A stretch of DNA of 64,000 nucleotides, taken from contig JAFURQ010000033.1 of assembly GCA_017471825.1 (NCBI GenBank), positions 1 through 64,000 on the forward strand, given 5' to 3'. This DNA comes from Clostridia bacterium. Its GTDB lineage: Bacteria > Bacillota > Clostridia > Oscillospirales > CAG-272. The position numbers were made by a program, and so were the translations under genes. Positions 61,029 through 64,000 of the stretch are shown one piece after another; the stretch's first letter is position 1; every line of letters begins with the position of its first letter. The notes below the pieces were generated by a model. It saw only the letters and a program-made list of their open reading frames with translations. It did no database searches and was not told where the DNA came from.

Positions 61029-63032
61029 TTAAATTTCCAAATATTTATCTATGCTTTCCTTGAGCGAAACCAAGACGGATTCAACAGAATCAGAAACGAC
61101 CTGCGCACCTGCCACGTCAAAATGACCGCCGCCATTCAACCTTTCAAGTATGAGCTGAACATTGATTTTGCCGTTCGAACGTCCTGATATGTGTATCTGA
61201 TCGCCAATTCTTACTAATGTAAATGCGGCCTCAATTCCGCGAAGGGTAAGCATTTTATCCGCCGCCTTAGAAGCAATAATTCGATAGGATTCGTCTGTTT
61301 CTCCATCGCAGCAGGATATGGCAATATTTTCCCTGTAAATACTGATTGCCGTATGGAACCGCGCCTCCTTTGAAAGCTCGGAGGGAGCGGTTTTGAAAAG
61401 ATTGTAAACGTCCTGAGGGCTTGCACCTGCACCACGCAGATACTGAGCGACGCCAAACGTTCTTGTTCCTGTATTTCTTGTAAACTGCTTTGTATCTAAC
61501 AGAACGCCTGCAAGCAGCATATCTGCCACCTCTTTCAAGAGGTTTTGAGAGCTGATAGCATTCTCAAGCATTTCGCTGACAAGCTCGCACGCGCTCGACG
61601 CCGAGGGCTCTATATAGGAAAGCTTAACGACAGGGGGCAAAGCCTCTGTTGTTCTATGGTGGTCAATTATAGCAATAGTATCAACCTTGTTAGCTATATT
61701 CGCGAACTGTGCGCGAGCGACGGTGTTGTGGTCGACAAGGATTACGAGAGTGTCGGGACCTACAAGGTCGAGTCCCTCTGCATTATCAACGAACATTTGC
61801 TGATATCCCTCTGTCGACTGCAAAAGTCTGATGCAGGGCTCAAGATTTTTATCGCGCATATCTATGGCGATATTGGTACGAACGCCGCAAAGCATACACA
61901 AGCGAGCAATACCTACCGAGGCGCCGAATGAATCGAAATCGCCATAGCGGTGTCCCATAACGACAACGTTATCGGCGCGCGCCATAAGAGACGTGAGCTG
62001 TGTTGTGAAGGTGCGGGAGCGAACGTTAGAGCGCTTATAAACGGATTTTGTACGTCCTCCATAGTACTCGGTGGAATTTTCCGTTTTGTAAACTACCTGG
62101 TCTCCGCCGCGCTGAAGCGCCATATCAATTGCATCCTTAGCAGCCGCTTCTCTTTCCGCAAGCGAGCCGCTGATTCTGGAAACGCCTATGGATACGGTAA
62201 TCGAGACTCCGTCACCTACGCGGGTCTCTCTTATGGAATCAAGTATAGAGAAGCGATCCGCAATGCAGTCGTCCAGATACTTGGACTCGAAGATCATAAT
62301 ATATTTTTCGTTCTCGTATGCTTTAATGACTCCGTTGACGGATGCCGCCCAATTTTTCAGCTTATCCTCAACTATCGCAACGGCATCACGGAATTTTTCC
62401 TGAACATACTGCAAAACGTCCTCAACGTTATCAATGGCGATATAAGCAACCGCAACGCGCTCGTCGTTGTAACGATCCATCACTTCGGTAAGCGCGGTAA
62501 CGTCGGTCAGGAGCATGAGATATATTCCCTCCTCGCGCTCCGAAACGGTGAAGCCCTCTACGTCATAGAGCTTGTCCCCGAGGGTAACGGTCTCACCGCT
62601 GAAAAGCCCAGCCCTGACTTCAGGAGAAAAAATATTATCAATATTTTCGCCGACGAGATATTCCTGATTATTGAAAATAGGCTGCATAGCCTCGTTATAC
62701 CAGAGGATGGTGCCGTTAACGTCAAGAGCAACAATGGGAGATTTCGAGTTTTTCAATACAATGCTTCCGTCTTCCATTAAAAGATCGTGTATATCCGTCT
62801 TTGGCAAAAAGGTGCTGTTATTTGCACGCTTTATTCCCACTATTGCAATTTCAATCAAGTAGATTGCCAGCAACGCAATGGCAAAAAAGACCGTGCTCAC
62901 TCCATTTGCGAACTCGGCGAGCAAGGCAAACAATATGATATTCAAGCATCCAAGTGCGATTACAATGGCAAATTCAAACCTTGATGCATAAGGGATGCGA
63001 TTTTTATTTGATGAAGAAGGCTTTTTGGACAT
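61029..63032 (-). CDS. gdpP: c-di-AMP phosphodiesterase GdpP
   Basis: 667 residues. Two membrane helices (about 21-40 and 47-66), a PAS-like domain (about 95-180), a degenerate GGDEF domain (about 185-320) and the DHH-DHHA1 phosphodiesterase (GHRYGDFDSFGASVG, VDHN, DHHRTTE, then GGGHFDVAGAQV). It splits c-di-AMP, opposing CdaA at 46 kb. It heads the operon gdpP-rplI-dnaB-tilS-ftsH, the common Firmicutes order. Confidence 0.96.
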   Translation of the reverse strand: MSKKPSSSNKNRIPYASRFEFAIVIALGCLNIILFALLAEFANGVSTVFFAIALLAIYLIEIAIVGIKRANNSTFLPKTDIHDLLMEDGSIVLKNSKSPIVALDVNGTILWYNEAMQPIFNNQEYLVGENIDNIFSPEVRAGLFSGETVTLGDKLYDVEGFTVSEREEGIYLMLLTDVTALTEVMDRYNDERVAVAYIAIDNVEDVLQYVQEKFRDAVAIVEDKLKNWAASVNGVIKAYENEKYIMIFESKYLDDCIADRFSILDSIRETRVGDGVSITVSIGVSRISGSLAEREAAAKDAIDMALQRGGDQVVYKTENSTEYYGGRTKSVYKRSNVRSRTFTTQLTSLMARADNVVVMGHRYGDFDSFGASVGIARLCMLCGVRTNIAIDMRDKNLEPCIRLLQSTEGYQQMFVDNAEGLDLVGPDTLVILVDHNTVARAQFANIANKVDTIAIIDHHRTTEALPPVVKLSYIEPSASSACELVSEMLENAISSQNLLKEVADMLLAGVLLDTKQFTRNTGTRTFGVAQYLRGAGASPQDVYNLFKTAPSELSKEARFHTAISIYRENIAISCCDGETDESYRIIASKAADKMLTLRGIEAAFTLVRIGDQIHISGRSNGKINVQLILERLNGGGHFDVAGAQVVSDSVESVLVSLKESIDKYLEI

Positions 63033-63097
63033 ATACGTACCGTCCTTTCATTTTGTATATCACTAATGTGACAACCGAAAATACAACTTTACAGTAT

Positions 63098-63126
63098 ATT
63101 ATAGCATACACTCGCGCAAAAGTAAA
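63098..63126 (-). promoter_or_regulatory. Promoter of gdpP operon
   Basis: TTTACT, 17-base spacer, TATAAT on the minus strand. Confidence 0.75.
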
Positions 63127-63176
63127 GAAAATATTTATTTAATTTTTATTTTTAGTGAAAATATTTCGGTTGATTA

Positions 63177-63205
63177 TTGCAAAATAAACAAAAATGTTGT
63201 AGAAT
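63177..63205 (+). promoter_or_regulatory. Promoter of recG
   Basis: TTGCAA, 17-base spacer, TAGAAT, 32 bases before the recG start. Confidence 0.7.
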
Positions 63206-63237
63206 AATCTTATCAAGACAATGAAGGAGGGGTGTTT

Positions 63238-64000
63238 ATGCAGAAACTTACGCTTGAATCATCGGTTGCAGAGCTCCACGGTGTCGGTCCTGCAAAGCAG
63301 AAGTCACTTGAGCGACTCGGCCTTTTTACAATACGCGACCTGCTCTATAACTTCCCTCGCTGTTATGAGGAGCGCGGTAACGTTCTTCCCTTGAGCGCGG
63401 CAGATACAGAGTCGCCGTATGCCTTCTTGCTTACGGTTGCTACCGAGGTTAAGAGTGTGATGATTCGCCGCGGACTCACGATTTCAAAATTCAGGGCTTT
63501 TGATGAAACGGGCGCTGTCGAGGTCGTTTTCTTCAACTCCCCCTTCGTAAAAGAAGTATTCCACACGGGCTCAACCTTCAGATTCTATGGCAAGCTGAAT
63601 TTGTCGAAAAAGACTCTCCAGCTTACAAACCCCAAATACGAGCCCTACGTAGAGGGCTGCCCTCTTCCTCAATTTGTTCCCGTTTATCCGCTTACACACG
63701 GCGTAAACTCGAAGTTTATTGAAAAAACCACAACCATTGCTATGGAGGCGGTGCTCCCCTCGCTTATTGATCCCCTGCCGGAAAATATCAGACTTCAGAA
63801 TTCGCTCCCAACCCTTTCCTTTGCTATAAAAAACGCACATACTCCCGACGATGCCCCCACGCTCGCAAAGGCGCTGAAAAGACTTGCCTTTGATGAAATG
63901 CTGTACTTTGGAATCGGCATCTCGCGTGCCGCTCGACACAAAAGCAAGGGCGAGGGGTTACGGTTTTCAAAATGCGATCTACAACCGTTCCTTAATCTTT
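63238..64000 (+). CDS. recG: ATP-dependent DNA helicase RecG, N-terminal part
   Basis: Open frame of 254 codons that runs off the window end. It starts MQKLTLESSVAELHGVG with GAAGGAGG eight bases upstream. The helix-hairpin-helix-like VAELHGVGPAKQKSLERLGL, RDLLYNFPRCYEER and the wedge OB-fold (FRFYGKLNLSKKTLQLTNP) are typical of RecG. The helicase motifs lie beyond the window. RecG reverses stalled forks and moves branch points. Confidence 0.94.
   Translation, partial: MQKLTLESSVAELHGVGPAKQKSLERLGLFTIRDLLYNFPRCYEERGNVLPLSAADTESPYAFLLTVATEVKSVMIRRGLTISKFRAFDETGAVEVVFFNSPFVKEVFHTGSTFRFYGKLNLSKKTLQLTNPKYEPYVEGCPLPQFVPVYPLTHGVNSKFIEKTTTIAMEAVLPSLIDPLPENIRLQNSLPTLSFAIKNAHTPDDAPTLAKALKRLAFDEMLYFGIGISRAARHKSKGEGLRFSKCDLQPFLNL

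Noticed and set aside
61950..62780. 276-codon plus-strand frame opposite gdpP
   Set aside because: Shadow of a recognised gene, with no ribosome binding site and no family match.
1..64000. CRISPR array, rRNA genes or insertion sequences
   Set aside because: No regularly spaced repeats, no rRNA sequence and no transposase were seen on either strand.

Overview
The window reads as a chromosome segment of a Gram-positive, probably anaerobic and gut-dwelling member of the Clostridia. The evidence is a full clostridial-type glycogen operon with glgD, the sporulation-linked genes yabP, yabQ and a spoVB/yabM-type flippase, cdaA and gdpP for c-di-AMP, a biotin-dependent sodium-pumping decarboxylase, strong AGGAGG ribosome binding sites, and TTGACA/TATAAT promoters with 17-base spacers. 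No species assignment is possible from sequence reading alone.

Bases 1-5730 are the edge of an integrative/conjugative-type mobile element, all on the minus strand: very small, tightly packed genes (PcfJ, a PcfK/AcrIIA9-like protein joined to a MutS domain I, two DUF6809-like paralogues, ArdA antirestriction, several unknowns), with a large inverted repeat at bases 1-80. No integrase or relaxase lies in the window, so the element continues to the left. Bases 5730-6105 hold a row of minus-strand terminator hairpins, then tRNA-Ser(GGA).

From 6.3 to 16.4 kb come an EF-G-like GTPase, radA, a cell-wall amidase, a tyrosine recombinase paired with an XRE-TPR regulator, a broken mannose-6-phosphate isomerase gene fused in frame to a ROK sugar kinase, and a D-2-hydroxyacid dehydrogenase. 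From 16.5 to 18.9 kb is the plus-strand rpmG-secE-nusG-rplK-rplA operon. From 19 to 24 kb are a membrane protein, comF, glnS and a DUF3343/cysteine-desulfurase pair. From 23.9 to 34 kb is the operon glgB-glgC-glgD-glgA-glgP-GH13, covering glucose-1-phosphate activation, polymerisation, branching and breakdown of glycogen.

From 34 to 37 kb is the hup-rqcP-yabP-yabQ group with the SpoVB-like flippase. From 37 to 46.5 kb a long minus-strand operon carries cdaA, a previously easily missed 54-residue membrane protein, an FAD protein, recJ, rel, dtd and hemZ. From 46.7 to 49.8 kb a Crp/Fnr regulator precedes an ABC importer whose binding protein appears circularly permuted. From 49.9 to 55.1 kb is a sodium-pump decarboxylase operon with two different carboxyltransferase subunits. 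From 55.1 to 63 kb are an ASCH-domain protein and the operon gdpP-rplI-dnaB-tilS-ftsH; recG starts at 63.2 kb and runs off the end.

The most notable observations are the swapped-halves substrate-binding protein, the nonsense-split ManA-ROK fusion, the small membrane protein next to cdaA, and the anti-defence cargo of the mobile element.
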